This document shows, in pieces, positions 11,668-20,648 of a stretch of DNA of 64,000 nucleotides. The notes beneath the pieces were generated by a model, which was not told the origin of the DNA, searched no databases, and saw nothing but the letters and a program-made list of their open reading frames with translations. Each line of letters begins with the position of its first letter. The first letter of the stretch is position 1. The DNA comes from Bifidobacterium eulemuris (GTDB lineage: Bacteria; Actinomycetota; Actinomycetes; Actinomycetales; Bifidobacteriaceae): NCBI RefSeq assembly GCF_014898155.1, contig NZ_CP062938.1:1426001-1490000 (forward strand), in the 5' to 3' direction. Made by a program: the position numbers and the translations under genes.

Positions 11668-12876
11668 ATCATACTTACCGTTCTCATCATCAACTGATCC
11701 CGGATTCCAGGAAGTGCTCATGCCAGTGGTCATATCGCTGACCTTGTATTCAGCCAACGGATCGCCTACTGTATCCGTTTCATCAGAATTCCAGGCTTTA
11801 AAATGGTTCTGATTCGCCGCCTTATGTTTGGATATTCCAACGATTTCGTAATCGCCAAGATCTTTTTCCGAAACCGTTATCGTAGAAACACCATCATGCG
11901 AGAGGTGATAATACATCGTGTCACTATGGGCTAGCAGGTCGTTAGAGTCCGCGTCCACCACCTTGACGACCACTGCTTTGTAAGTATTTGTGGCTTCATT
12001 CTGGTTCCAGTTGTTCGCGTTATAGCTCGAAGCATACCAATCGGACATGTGGAAAGTGACGTAAGTGCCTACTTCCTTATCCTGCAGGTAATAGAATACC
12101 AGCTGCAAACCACTACTGTCGTATATTCTGAACCAATCGCCATCACTCATGAATTGCAGCGTGCCATCCTGATAGCGAACGCGCGTTACGGTCTTTCCGG
12201 TTGCAGTCTCATTAGCGTTATTACCGCCGGTTTGCTTGGGTCCATACTCGGTTTCTCCGTCAGTACCTTTCAGACTGGCCTTCCAGAAGGTGTAGGTCTT
12301 CTCACTGCTCGCAGTACCCGTACTAATCGTGGAATTCGCCAAAGACGAAAGCAAAACACCCTCAGTGCTGTTCACTTCTGACGTTCCCGCTGAAATGCTG
12401 CCCGAGCAATAATGCTCAAGGTGCTGATTGGTAATCCAGCATTCCGGAGTAATCGATTGCACCGCTCTGGTTTCGCCGATATCCATCGTCTCGTTCTGGT
12501 ATTCATCATCCTCAGGAGTCTGATCGGACTCGCTTTGTCCGCTCTGATCGCCGTCGACCGACGTGGGGGCCGGAACCTCATCCGCGGTTTTGTCGGTGCC
12601 GCCGGTGGCACCGGTGTCGTCGGCCTCGCCGGTTTCGCCGGTACCGTCCGTCGTTTCAGTGTTTTGCGTTTCACCGCTCTGCGACGTGGAATCATTCTGT
12701 TCGGTCGTCTGGGAAGTCTGTCCCGACTGGGTCGTCAGAGTCGTATCAGACTCCTCTGCGACGGCGGTTCCGGCACCGACAACACTGACCAGCATGGCGA
12801 GCGCGGCGACTAGCGCCACGGTCTTACTTAATCCCGCTCCGGCAAGCCTGGCAAGCAGTTCGCGAAATCTTCTCAT

Positions 12877-13152
12877 ATCTTGTCCGTTCCTCTCGGATGG
12901 CGACCCACAACTTGTCGCTGTCCAAATACGTTCAAGCGCGCCCATCGCATGGGACGCCCATACACTGCGCCAACCTAATTCGCTTCCCCAGCCGGCGCGT
13001 ACACCCTGAACGAGGCAATACTTACCCCCTCGTAAGTCATAGAAAACAAGCAATCAGAGCGCCTCAAGCGAGGCCGCGTATCCCCTCGTACCTCCACCGA
13101 CACACGCACAGAACGTCCATCTACTGACCCTGACGAGGGGGTTCCGCAGAAT
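12877..13152. other. Intergenic leader between sortase gene and tip-pilin gene
   Basis: No gene is seen. The minus strand shows three copies of a TACGAGGGG-like box (the first as the complement in CCCCTCGTCAGGG), which may be operator sites for the tip-pilin promoter. No convincing -35/-10 pair was found. Confidence 0.35.
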
Positions 13153-14268
13153 TCAACCCCGCTTGGGCCACCAGTCGGCATGACGGCGGATGTGCCATGG
13201 CGAGCGCCGACATCCCACCAACAGCAGTCCGAACACCAGTACGCCCAGTCCGACGCCGATGGCGATGGAGCGGGCGTCCACCGCCGCGTCCTCCTCGGCG
13301 GGGATCACGTCCGGAATCGACGAACGCACGGCCGAAACCAGCAGACGGTGCGTGTTCACACCGTAGGGCGTGCAGGTCATCAGGGTCACGCGGTCCTCGC
13401 CGGAAACGATTTTCAGCTGCGAGGTGTCGTCCGGTTCGATCACGGTGATGCGGTCCACCTGATACCCCAGCGTCTCGCCCATCACCTCGATATAGAAGTA
13501 GTCGCCCACCTCCATCTCGTCGAGGCGCGTGAACATCGCCGCCTCCACCAGGCCGCGATGCCCGGTGATCACGCTGTGGGTGTTCTCGCCGCCGACCGGC
13601 AGGCTGGTGCCGTAGAGATGCCCCGCGCCCGAGGCGAGCGCGGTTTCGGAGGTGCCGTGGTAGATCGGCAGTTCCACGGAGATTTTCGGGATGCGGATGG
13701 TGCCCATCACGCCGCCGCCGCTGTCGAGCAGCGACTGGTATTCCTCGTCCTGCTGCGATGCGGATTCGGTTTCGCCGTCGGTCTCGCCGTTGGCGGCGTC
13801 TTGGATGGCGGAGAAAGGATCGGCGGCCTCGCCCAGAATCGCCTGCCCTGATTCGGCGAGACGCGTGTTATATGCCCTCGCCTCTTCAAGCGCGGTTTCC
13901 GCCTGAGGGTACGGCCAGCCCGCCACGCGCTCGGCGGCGCTTGTCGACGTGTTGGCGAGATCGCGGGCGGAACGGTATTGCAGGGCGAGGGGGAATCCTC
14001 CCACGCCGACCGCGGCGAGGACCAGCAGTACGATGACCACGCGCATCGCCCACAGTTTGAGACGCAGCGACCGTTGGCGGCGGACGATGTCGGAGATGTC
14101 GACTACGGCGTTGAAATCGCTGGAATGGTTAAAATCGTTGGAATCGTTGGATTTTCCGGCTTCGACGCCCGGAGCGGTTTCGGTGTGCGGGGCCTGACCG
14201 GCGGCCGCGTCTGCGGGTTGTGCGGCATGCTTCGCGCCCGCGCGAATCGCTTTGTCCGTGGACCTCAC
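13153..14268 (-). CDS. Class C (pilus-assembling) sortase
   Basis: Class C sortases polymerise pilins by cutting the LPXTG-type signal and joining it to a pilin lysine. This 371-residue protein has a long N-terminal tail, a transmembrane helix (VVIVLLVLAAVGVGG, about residues 70-90), the catalytic His in TGHRG (about 236), the catalytic Cys in TLMTCTPYG (about 297), the Arg in NTHRLLV (about 306) and a second C-terminal membrane helix followed by Arg/Lys residues. Two membrane anchors and the TLMTC motif mark class C. The GTG chosen has GAAAGGGGCG just upstream; another GTG 33 nt further up lacks a ribosome site. It lies upstream of the pilins instead of after them, which is less usual. Confidence 0.88.
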   Translation of the reverse strand: MRSTDKAIRAGAKHAAQPADAAAGQAPHTETAPGVEAGKSNDSNDFNHSSDFNAVVDISDIVRRQRSLRLKLWAMRVVIVLLVLAAVGVGGFPLALQYRSARDLANTSTSAAERVAGWPYPQAETALEEARAYNTRLAESGQAILGEAADPFSAIQDAANGETDGETESASQQDEEYQSLLDSGGGVMGTIRIPKISVELPIYHGTSETALASGAGHLYGTSLPVGGENTHSVITGHRGLVEAAMFTRLDEMEVGDYFYIEVMGETLGYQVDRITVIEPDDTSQLKIVSGEDRVTLMTCTPYGVNTHRLLVSAVRSSIPDVIPAEEDAAVDARSIAIGVGLGVLVFGLLLVGCRRSPWHIRRHADWWPKRG

Positions 14269-14376
14269 ACCGCCCCTTTCGCCGTACGCCCTGCGGGCCA
14301 CCCCGCGCTGGTGGTAGCGTACGACGTCTTCGCCGAGGATGGATGCCCCCGCACCCCCGTCGTCGGCGAGAATAGG

Positions 14377-15192
14377 TCAGATGAAGTCGCGTGCGCCGAA
14401 AATGGCGGTGCCGACCCGCACGATGGTGGCCCCTTCGGCGATGGCGAGTTCCATATCCTGACTCATCCCCATCGACAGTTCCACACAATGCCCGGTGCCC
14501 TCGGCTCCGGAGTCGAGAATCAGATCACGGGTGCGGCGCAGATGCGCGAAGCCGGAGCGGATCACGCGCTCGTCATCCACATGCGCGCCGATGGTCATCA
14601 GGCCCTGCAGCTCAAGTCCGCCCATGGCACCGATGCGCTGCGCCAAGTCGATGGCATGGCTGGGCGGGCAGCCGGATTTGGAGTCCTCCCCGGATTCGTT
14701 GACCTCCAACAGCATGCCGACCGTGATGCCGCGCGCCACCGCACGGCGGGCGATTTTCTCCGCCAATTCGATGGAATCCACCGATTCGATCGCATCGACC
14801 GAAGGCAGCACCTTACCGATCTTATTCGACTGCAACTGGCCGATGAGATGGAACGGAATATGCTCGACCGGCTCAGCCACGGACGAATCCGCCCCCAACG
14901 CGAATCCACGTTCGGCCAGACGTTTGGCCAATCCCGGCGCTTTGGCCACGATCTCCTGCGGGCGGTTCTCGCCGATCATGCGCACGCCCGCGTCGATGGC
15001 GGCGAGGATCTCGCCCACATCGCGGGTTTTGGTGGCGGCCAGCAAACGCACCGACCCCATCTCGCGGCCGGCCTCGGCCTCGGCGGTGGCGACGCGGTCC
15101 AGCGCGCGACGCACGTTATCCGCGATCTGACGGGCCCGCGATTCGTCGACCACCTCGTTGGCGAGGTTCTTATGCTCCATATATGCCGTCAT
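14377..15192 (-). CDS. YggS/PLPBP family pyridoxal phosphate homeostasis protein
   Basis: These single-domain proteins bind PLP through a lysine and buffer the cellular PLP pool. The 271-residue protein has LLAATKTRDVGEI with the PLP lysine in ATK, GENRPQEIVAK, FHLIGQLQSNKIGKVLP, LEVNESGEDSKSGC, LSMGMSQDMELAI and a GTAIFGARDF C-terminus, all family hallmarks. The ATG follows CAGGGGAGTGTC. It reads toward the sortase gene with a gap of about 110 nt and is probably separate from the pilus operon. Confidence 0.93.
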   Translation of the reverse strand: MTAYMEHKNLANEVVDESRARQIADNVRRALDRVATAEAEAGREMGSVRLLAATKTRDVGEILAAIDAGVRMIGENRPQEIVAKAPGLAKRLAERGFALGADSSVAEPVEHIPFHLIGQLQSNKIGKVLPSVDAIESVDSIELAEKIARRAVARGITVGMLLEVNESGEDSKSGCPPSHAIDLAQRIGAMGGLELQGLMTIGAHVDDERVIRSGFAHLRRTRDLILDSGAEGTGHCVELSMGMSQDMELAIAEGATIVRVGTAIFGARDFI

Positions 15193-15340
15193 GACACTCC
15201 CCTGCCGCGCCCGCACGGGGCTCGCTCATTGACCTCACCCCATCGTAGTAGCCCCATATGAAGAACGGCCATACGGCACACGCAGCGCCCACGCAGGTCG
15301 CGCAATCCCTCGTATGGACCGCCTTTCTGAGAGCATTCAA

Positions 15341-15442
15341 GTTTGGTGTGCCGGATTCGCCAGAAACAGACGATTTCCCACACCAAACTCAACGATCAAG
15401 CGCTTTAGCAGAACATGGTCTCGGCACCCCGACACACCAAAC
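15341..15442. repeat. Three-box GTTTGGTGTG element, copy 1
   Basis: Box A GTTTGGTGTG starts at 15341, box B (its exact complement CACACCAAAC) at 15379 and box C (same as B) at 15433. Copies 2 and 3 keep the A-B distance of 38 exactly and the B-C distance at 53. Confidence 0.85.
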
Positions 15443-15515
15443 TCGATATGGCCACTTCCGAGGCGCATTCGAACCTCATCGGACAAGGAGAATGCACCCC
15501 AGAAGGGCCATACTA

Positions 15516-15600
15516 GATTTTTCGAATGAATCAGACTCGATTTTTCGAATGGTTCACACTCGATTTTTCGAATGAATCAGACTGGGTTTTTCGAATGAGC
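15516..15600. repeat. 23-bp tandem array (GATTTTTCGAATGAATCAG unit)
   Basis: Three full units and one partial, all of period 23, share TTTTTCGAATG. A related array of the same period occurs upstream of the DUF4143 ATPase gene. Confidence 0.85.
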
Positions 15601-15790
15601 GTCCGTGATGATGAAGGAGATGAGATCCTTCGACTCCGGCTACGCCTCCGCTCAGGATGACGGAGAGAGGAAAGACGCGTCCCGCCCAGGATGACGGGAA
15701 GGGGAAAGACGAGTCTCGCCCAGGATGATAGGAAGGGAAAGACGCGTCTCACCCAAGACGACGGGGAGAGGGCGCAGGAGAGCCCGTGGG

Positions 15791-17551
15791 CTAGCGGCGT
15801 TTGGGCTTGCGACCTTTGAAGTTGATGTCGAACACGATCCACACGGACAGCACGAACGCGACGACGTAGCCCATGAAGCCCACGACGGGGATGCCGAAGA
15901 TGATCGGCTTCATGCCGGCGTAATACACAATCGACGAACCGACGAACAGGCCGACCACGATCAGCGCCATGGTGATGCGGTTGACCATATCGCTGAGCTT
16001 GCGCATCGGCTCCTCGGCGCCCACCAGCTCCATATTGACGCGCAGCTGCCCGCGGGTGAGCATACGCGAGGCCACCTTGAGTTCGGCCAACGTGGCCAGC
16101 GTGCCATGCAGGGCCTGGTGCCCTTCGATGCCGAGCGATTTGAGCTCGTCCCGCGCGGCCTGGCTTATGGACTTCGACGTGGCGATATGGTCGGAGATGA
16201 TCTCGATCATATTCACATCGGGAATGAACTCGTCCAACAATCCTTCCAGGGTGACGAGCGCGCGGCCGACCGTGGTCACCGTGCTCGGAACCTCGATGCC
16301 GTGGCGCGAGGCCAGCTGGGTGAGCGAGGTGAGGAAGGCCGCGATGTCGAGTTCGGCCAGATCCACGGTGCCGAACTCCGTGACGATCACATCGAGATCG
16401 GCGAGCAACGCCGGATAATCCGCCGGATCGGCCTCGGTGCCCGCGAAACGCAGCAGACCGTCGGCCAGTGCGGGCGAATCCTGCTTGGCGACCGCGAAGA
16501 TCATCTCCTTGAGCACCGAACGGGTGCGCTGGTCGAGACGGCCGGTCATGCCCAAGTCGATGAGCACGATCTGCCCCTCGCGGATGATGATATTGCCCGG
16601 ATGCGGGTCCGCGTGGAAGAAGCCGTCGTCGAGGATCTGCGTGGCGTAGTTGTCGACGAGTTTGGTGCCGATCTCCTTCAGGTCGTACCCGGCCTCGATC
16701 AGTTCGCCAGGATGCGAGACGGAGATGCCGTCGACATAGTCCATCACCACCACATGCTGCGTGCACAGGTCGGTGTAGGGCTTGGGGCAGTCCATATAGC
16801 GGAACCGCTCCGAAAAACGTTTGAATTCAGCGAGGTTGCGGGCCTCCACCAGAAAGTCGGTTTCCGATTGGAACGTCTCCCACAGCTCCTCGACCACGCC
16901 TTTGAGGTCGACGATCTGCGCCGAACGCACCACTTTGGTGGCGGTTTTGGCGATCGAACGCATGATGGAGACGTCCTGCGCCATGGTCTCGCGCACGCCG
17001 GGGCGCTGCACCTTCACCGCCACGTCCTCACCGGTGGTCAGCGTGGCGCGGTGCACCTGCGCGAGCGACGCGGAACCCAACGGCTTGGCGTCGATGTTGG
17101 CGAAAATCTCCTCGACGGGGCGGCCGTATTCGGTGGCGAGCACCTCCAGCACCGTGGCGTACGGCATGGGATCGGCGTCGGCGCGCAGCTTCGCCAGTTC
17201 GTCGCAGAAGCTTTGCGGCAGCATCTCGGAGCGCATCGACAAGATCTGCCCGACCTTGACGAAGGTGGGGCCCAACGCCTCGAACATCAGACGCATCTTC
17301 ACCGGCGTCAGACCATGCAGGATGTCGAACTGCTCGACGATGCGCGTGATCTGCGCCAGACGCTTGAGCTTGCCGCGCCGGGTCAGATGGTACCGCTCGG
17401 AAAACGTGTCTTTGCGACCGGTGAACAGACCGATCGTCTCATCCGCGGGGCGGGGGGTTTCGGACCCCGCCTGCGTCGCGGAAGGATTGAGAACCGCGTC
17501 GACCCTGCTGTGCAGCGGGGCCGACGACGGTTCCGTGGTCCCAGAGGTCAC
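15791..17551 (-). CDS. UbiB/AarF/ABC1 family atypical kinase, membrane anchored
   Basis: The 586-residue protein has the UbiB fold: the KxGQ motif in FVKVGQILSMRSE, the Ala-rich loop PLGSASLAQVHRA, VAVKVQRPG with the catalytic Lys, ETDFLVEARN, and HADPHPGNI with IDLGMTGRL for the metal-binding Asp. The C-terminus has two membrane helices (from ITMALIVVGLFVG). UbiB proteins are ATPases tied to isoprenoid-lipid metabolism; Bifidobacterium makes no ubiquinone, so a lipid-related role is inferred, not shown. The GTG start overlaps the stop of the small gene upstream by four bases (GTGA), so the two are translationally coupled. Confidence 0.88.
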   Translation of the reverse strand: MTSGTTEPSSAPLHSRVDAVLNPSATQAGSETPRPADETIGLFTGRKDTFSERYHLTRRGKLKRLAQITRIVEQFDILHGLTPVKMRLMFEALGPTFVKVGQILSMRSEMLPQSFCDELAKLRADADPMPYATVLEVLATEYGRPVEEIFANIDAKPLGSASLAQVHRATLTTGEDVAVKVQRPGVRETMAQDVSIMRSIAKTATKVVRSAQIVDLKGVVEELWETFQSETDFLVEARNLAEFKRFSERFRYMDCPKPYTDLCTQHVVVMDYVDGISVSHPGELIEAGYDLKEIGTKLVDNYATQILDDGFFHADPHPGNIIIREGQIVLIDLGMTGRLDQRTRSVLKEMIFAVAKQDSPALADGLLRFAGTEADPADYPALLADLDVIVTEFGTVDLAELDIAAFLTSLTQLASRHGIEVPSTVTTVGRALVTLEGLLDEFIPDVNMIEIISDHIATSKSISQAARDELKSLGIEGHQALHGTLATLAELKVASRMLTRGQLRVNMELVGAEEPMRKLSDMVNRITMALIVVGLFVGSSIVYYAGMKPIIFGIPVVGFMGYVVAFVLSVWIVFDINFKGRKPKRR

Positions 17552-17799
17552 TCGGCGTCGCCCTGCTCTTCGGCGGGCTTGTCGCCGGCTTCGGCCGCGG
17601 ACTTCTTGGCGTCGTCCACCGCCTCGGTCACCTTGCGCTTGAGTTCGGTGTTCAAAGCCTTGCCCTGCTCAACGGTGAGCTCGCCCTTCTCCACCAGTTC
17701 GTTGACGATTTCCGCGCCCTTCTCGTAGGTGGTCGCCAGGGCGCCGACGCCCGCGAGAAACACCTTGCGCAGGCCATCGCCCAAATCGAAATCAGCCAT
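17548..17799 (-). CDS. Small phasin-like protein
   Basis: The 83-residue protein (MADFDLGDGLRKVFLAGVGA...) has a short hydrophobic patch followed by a charged helical region (ELTVEQGKALNTELKRKVTE) and a Lys/Glu/Ala tail. This is the pattern of small phasin-like or PHA-granule-regulator proteins that often precede UbiB-like kinases. AAAGGAGG lies seven bases before the ATG, and the stop overlaps the kinase start. It probably acts with the kinase, but its function is unknown. Confidence 0.75.
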   Translation of the reverse strand: MADFDLGDGLRKVFLAGVGALATTYEKGAEIVNELVEKGELTVEQGKALNTELKRKVTEAVDDAKKSAAEAGDKPAEEQGDAE

Positions 17800-17960
17800 G
17801 ATACGCCTCCTTTGGTTGTTGCGTGGTTTCTACTGTACCCCAGAAGGCACCGCGAAAAACGCAGCCCCACGCGAATATCGCCGCGAGCACCGCCGCTTAG
17901 TCGCAGCCCCGACGCATTAGTATGGGAGCAGTCCACCCGCACGAAGGAATCGCGAGAACC

Positions 17961-19187
17961 ATGAGCCAGCCGCAGCCCATCATCGGCAATCTCACCGCAC
18001 TGACGGAATACAACCGTTCGCGTGTGGTGCGCGCCCTCTACCGGCGCGGCGTATGCTCGCGCGCGGATATCGCCCGCGAGACGGGGCTCACCCCCACCGC
18101 CATCACCAAAATCACCGGCGACCTCATCGCGCTCGGCGCGATCACCGAAGTGGGCGATATGCCCGGACGCGCCGGCCGCCGCTCCATCGGCATCGCGCTC
18201 AACGGCACCGGCCTGCGCGTGATCGGCGTGACCTTCGAACGCAGCACCATCACGGCCGGCGTGTTCACGCTGGAAGGCAATCCGCTCGACGGGGCTGGCT
18301 CGCGCGCCGAACTCTCCATCGGCGCGGGCGAACATGCCAGGGATGTGGTCGCACGCGCCCAGGATTGGATTCGGAGGCGACTGGAGGCCGACCATGCCAT
18401 CGTCGCCGTCGGCATCACCATCCCCGGCCCGTATCTTCCGCAGGACGGCCGCATCGCGGTGGTCACGCAGACCAACGATTGGGAATCGGTGAATTTCCGC
18501 AAATCCTTCGTCGACGCGTTCGCGGTGCCGGTGGTGCTCGCGCACGATGCCGGTGCCGGCGCGCTGGCCCAGCAACTGCTCAATCCGCAATGCCGCATGG
18601 CGGAATCCCTCGCCTATCTGCTGCTCGGCGAGGGAACGGGCCTGGGCGTGATCGACCAAGGGCGGCTGCTGACCGGCGCGCATGGCGGGGCCGGGGAGAT
18701 CGGCCATATCTCCATCGATGTCAACGGTCCGGTCTGCAAATGCGGCAACCACGGCTGTCTGGAGCGGTACTGCTCGGCGGAGGCGGTGCGCGAGCGCCTG
18801 ATCGCGCGCACGCCGGCGCTGGTGGAGGATGCGGAGCGGCTCTCCCCCATCGCGGCATGCCGCGCGCTGTTCGCGCTGGCCGCCGCCGGGGATGCGGACG
18901 CGCTCGGCCATGTGCGCGAGTTGGGGCGCTATGTGGGCTATGGCTGCGTCACGGTGATCAACGCCTACGATCCCGAGATCATCGTGTTGGGCGATCTGAT
19001 GGCCGAGGCCGGCGAACCGCTGCTGGCCGCCGCGCAGTCCGTGGTGGACGAGCGCGTGGCGCCGGCGCTGCGGGCCCGGGTGCGCCTGAGTCTCAACACC
19101 ATGGGCGGCGATGAGGTGCTTAACGGCGCGGTCGCACTGGCCATCGAGCATGCGCTTGGAAATCCCACCGCGTTGCTGCCGCGCTGA
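17961..19187 (+). CDS. ROK family transcriptional repressor
   Basis: ROK repressors join a winged HTH to a sugar-kinase-like domain that binds the inducing sugar. The 408-residue protein has the HTH at residues 20-65 (SRADIARETGLTPTAITKIT), a DxG-type sugar-binding region (VVLAHDAGAGALAQQ), GEIGHISID and the zinc-binding cysteine motif CKCGNHGCLE, all typical of ROK proteins. GAAGGAA lies about 12 nt before the ATG. The AGE-family epimerase gene follows on the same strand after a promoter-sized gap containing an inverted repeat, so this repressor probably controls it. Confidence 0.9.
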   Translation: MSQPQPIIGNLTALTEYNRSRVVRALYRRGVCSRADIARETGLTPTAITKITGDLIALGAITEVGDMPGRAGRRSIGIALNGTGLRVIGVTFERSTITAGVFTLEGNPLDGAGSRAELSIGAGEHARDVVARAQDWIRRRLEADHAIVAVGITIPGPYLPQDGRIAVVTQTNDWESVNFRKSFVDAFAVPVVLAHDAGAGALAQQLLNPQCRMAESLAYLLLGEGTGLGVIDQGRLLTGAHGGAGEIGHISIDVNGPVCKCGNHGCLERYCSAEAVRERLIARTPALVEDAERLSPIAACRALFALAAAGDADALGHVRELGRYVGYGCVTVINAYDPEIIVLGDLMAEAGEPLLAAAQSVVDERVAPALRARVRLSLNTMGGDEVLNGAVALAIEHALGNPTALLPR

Positions 19188-19226
19188 AGTCGGCGGAGCG
19201 AATCATCTTCGACATACTCGCGACGT

Positions 19227-19268
19227 CATTCATAAGAGCTGCTAATATATACACGGTACTTATAAATG
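19227..19268 (+). promoter_or_regulatory. Promoter with bracketing inverted repeat upstream of the epimerase gene
   Basis: The arms CATTCATAAG and CTTATAAATG (one mismatch) flank TAATAT at 19243-19248, a good -10 hexamer. A repressor bound here would block RNA polymerase; the adjacent ROK protein is the obvious candidate. Confidence 0.5.
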
Positions 19269-19320
19269 TGCGGCCGTTCACCGAGGTCGGCCGCAACCGT
19301 CGAAGGAGACCGCCGCCATC

Positions 19321-20562
19321 ATGACCAACGCATCATACGAGTACGGCACCGCCACCAACAAGGCGCTGCTCGAGCGCGAAACCGCCGAACTGCTGGAGTT
19401 CGGACGCAACTTCCCCGCCCCCAACGGCGGCGCCTGCTGGCTGGACAGCCTCGGCAACCCCGATCCGAGCCACGGCATCCAAACCTGGATCACCTGCCGC
19501 ATGGCCCACGTCTACACGCTGGGCGCGCTCAACGGCATGGACGGCGCGGAAGAACTGGTGGACCAGGCCCTCGACGGCCTGCGCGGCCAGCTTCACGACG
19601 ACGCCAACGGCGGCTGGTATCCGGAGGTCTCCATCGAAGGCGTTCCCGCAGAAGGCAAGATCTGCTACACGCACGCCTTCGTGATCCTGGCCGCCGCGTC
19701 GGCCACGCTGATCGGACGCCCCGGCGCACGCGAGCTGCTCGACGAGGCGCTGGCGACCTTCGACCAGCGCTTCTGGGACGAGGAGACGGGACTCGCGGTC
19801 GACACCTGGGACACCGCCTTCACCACGCTCGACCCGTACCGCGGCGTCAACGCCAATATGCACACCGTCGAGGCCTTCCTCGCGGTCGCCGACGTCACCG
19901 GCGACGAAACCTACCGCACGCGGGCCGGGCGCATCGCCGACCATGTCATCGACTGGGCCTCGCATAACGACTGGCGTATCCCCGAGCACTTCCACGCCGA
20001 CTGGTCGCTGGACCTCGAATGCAACCAGGACAAGCCCGACGACCAGTTCAAGCCGTACGGCGCGACCCCCGGCCACGGCATCGAATGGGCGCGACTCATC
20101 ACCCAGTACGCCTTAAGCTCCGGCAAACCGCAGGATGAGGTGGACCGCTATCTCGACGCCGCCGAACGGCTGTTCCTGCGCGCGCTCGAGGATGGCTGGA
20201 ACCGCGACGGCACCATCGGCCTGGCCTACACCACCGATTGGGCGGGCGAGCCGGTGGTCACCGACCGCATGCACTGGACGCTCGCCGAGGGCGTGAACAC
20301 GGCAGCGGTGCTGGCGCGCGTCACCGGCAAGCAGGTGTTCAAGGATTGGTACGCCACGTTCTGGCAGTACATCGACGAGTATCTCATCGACCACGAGCAC
20401 GGCTCCTGGTTCCACCAGCTCGACAAGGACAACCATGTGATCGGCACGGTCTGGCCGGGCAAATCCGACCTGTACCACGCCACCCAGTGCACGCTGATTC
20501 CGCTGCTCGACCCGGCGGTTTCCATCGCCCCGGCCCTAAAGGCGGCCCGGGCGGCGCGATAA
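19321..20562 (+). CDS. AGE family epimerase/isomerase
   Basis: The 413-residue protein is an (alpha/alpha)6-barrel sugar isomerase of the N-acylglucosamine 2-epimerase superfamily. Conserved pieces include QTWITCRMAHVYTLG, YTHAFVILAAASATLIG, NANMHTVEAFLAVAD, TPGHGIEWARL, HWTLAEGVNTAAVL and WPGKSDLYHATQC, which carry the His and Glu residues of the barrel. This pattern looks closest to aldose-ketose isomerases of the YihS/mannose isomerase type rather than GlcNAc epimerases, but the substrate is not settled. GAAGGAGA precedes the ATG. Control by the upstream ROK repressor is likely. Confidence 0.85.
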   Translation: MTNASYEYGTATNKALLERETAELLEFGRNFPAPNGGACWLDSLGNPDPSHGIQTWITCRMAHVYTLGALNGMDGAEELVDQALDGLRGQLHDDANGGWYPEVSIEGVPAEGKICYTHAFVILAAASATLIGRPGARELLDEALATFDQRFWDEETGLAVDTWDTAFTTLDPYRGVNANMHTVEAFLAVADVTGDETYRTRAGRIADHVIDWASHNDWRIPEHFHADWSLDLECNQDKPDDQFKPYGATPGHGIEWARLITQYALSSGKPQDEVDRYLDAAERLFLRALEDGWNRDGTIGLAYTTDWAGEPVVTDRMHWTLAEGVNTAAVLARVTGKQVFKDWYATFWQYIDEYLIDHEHGSWFHQLDKDNHVIGTVWPGKSDLYHATQCTLIPLLDPAVSIAPALKAARAAR

Positions 20563-20578
20563 GGAAATCCCTACGAGT

Positions 20579-20618
20579 GATGCCGGTGCCCTCCCAATTA
20601 GAGGAGGACACCGGCATC
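20579..20618. terminator. Bidirectional terminator
   Basis: GATGCCGGTG and CCTCC pair with GGAGG and CACCGGCATC across a short loop. It separates the convergent epimerase and channel genes. Confidence 0.75.
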
Positions 20619-20648
20619 ATTCGTATTCAGAGGCGGACGGAATCGGAA

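Larger units (their letters stand above)
8423..12876 (-). pseudogene. Large pilus tip protein/adhesin, LPLTG-anchored, broken by a frameshift and an insertion sequence
   Basis: The start MRRFRELLARLAGAG follows GAGAGGAACGG and opens a signal peptide ending AGTAVAEE. A Ser/Thr/Glu/Gly-rich stretch (about residues 35-125) comes next, then an adhesin region, DUF5979/CnaB-like modules, an FctA-like domain (from KYVELDASTITVKK) and the anchor LPLTG plus hydrophobic helix at the C-terminus. Two lesions exist. A C8 run on the coding strand at 11660-11667 shifts the frame; seven (or ten) C restores it. The insertion sequence at 9394-10868 then splits the gene. Removing the element, one 5-bp target copy and one C leaves 2973 bases, exactly 991 codons, so the ancestral protein had 990 residues. 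As it stands no anchored tip protein can be made. Sortase and major pilin remain intact. Confidence 0.85.
15193..15790. other. Repeat-rich spacer without genes
   Basis: Between the yggS start and the ubiB-like stop lie, in order, a three-box GTTTGGTGTG element, a 23-bp tandem array, a REP-like palindrome and four imperfect units of about 35 bp containing GGATGACGG and GGAAAGACGCGTC (about 15650-15770). No coding sequence is convincing. Confidence 0.7.

Noticed and set aside
14268..14301. Longer sortase start at 14301
   Set aside because: The upstream GTG has no ribosome site, whereas GAAAGGGGCG precedes the GTG at 14268; the longer form cannot be fully excluded.
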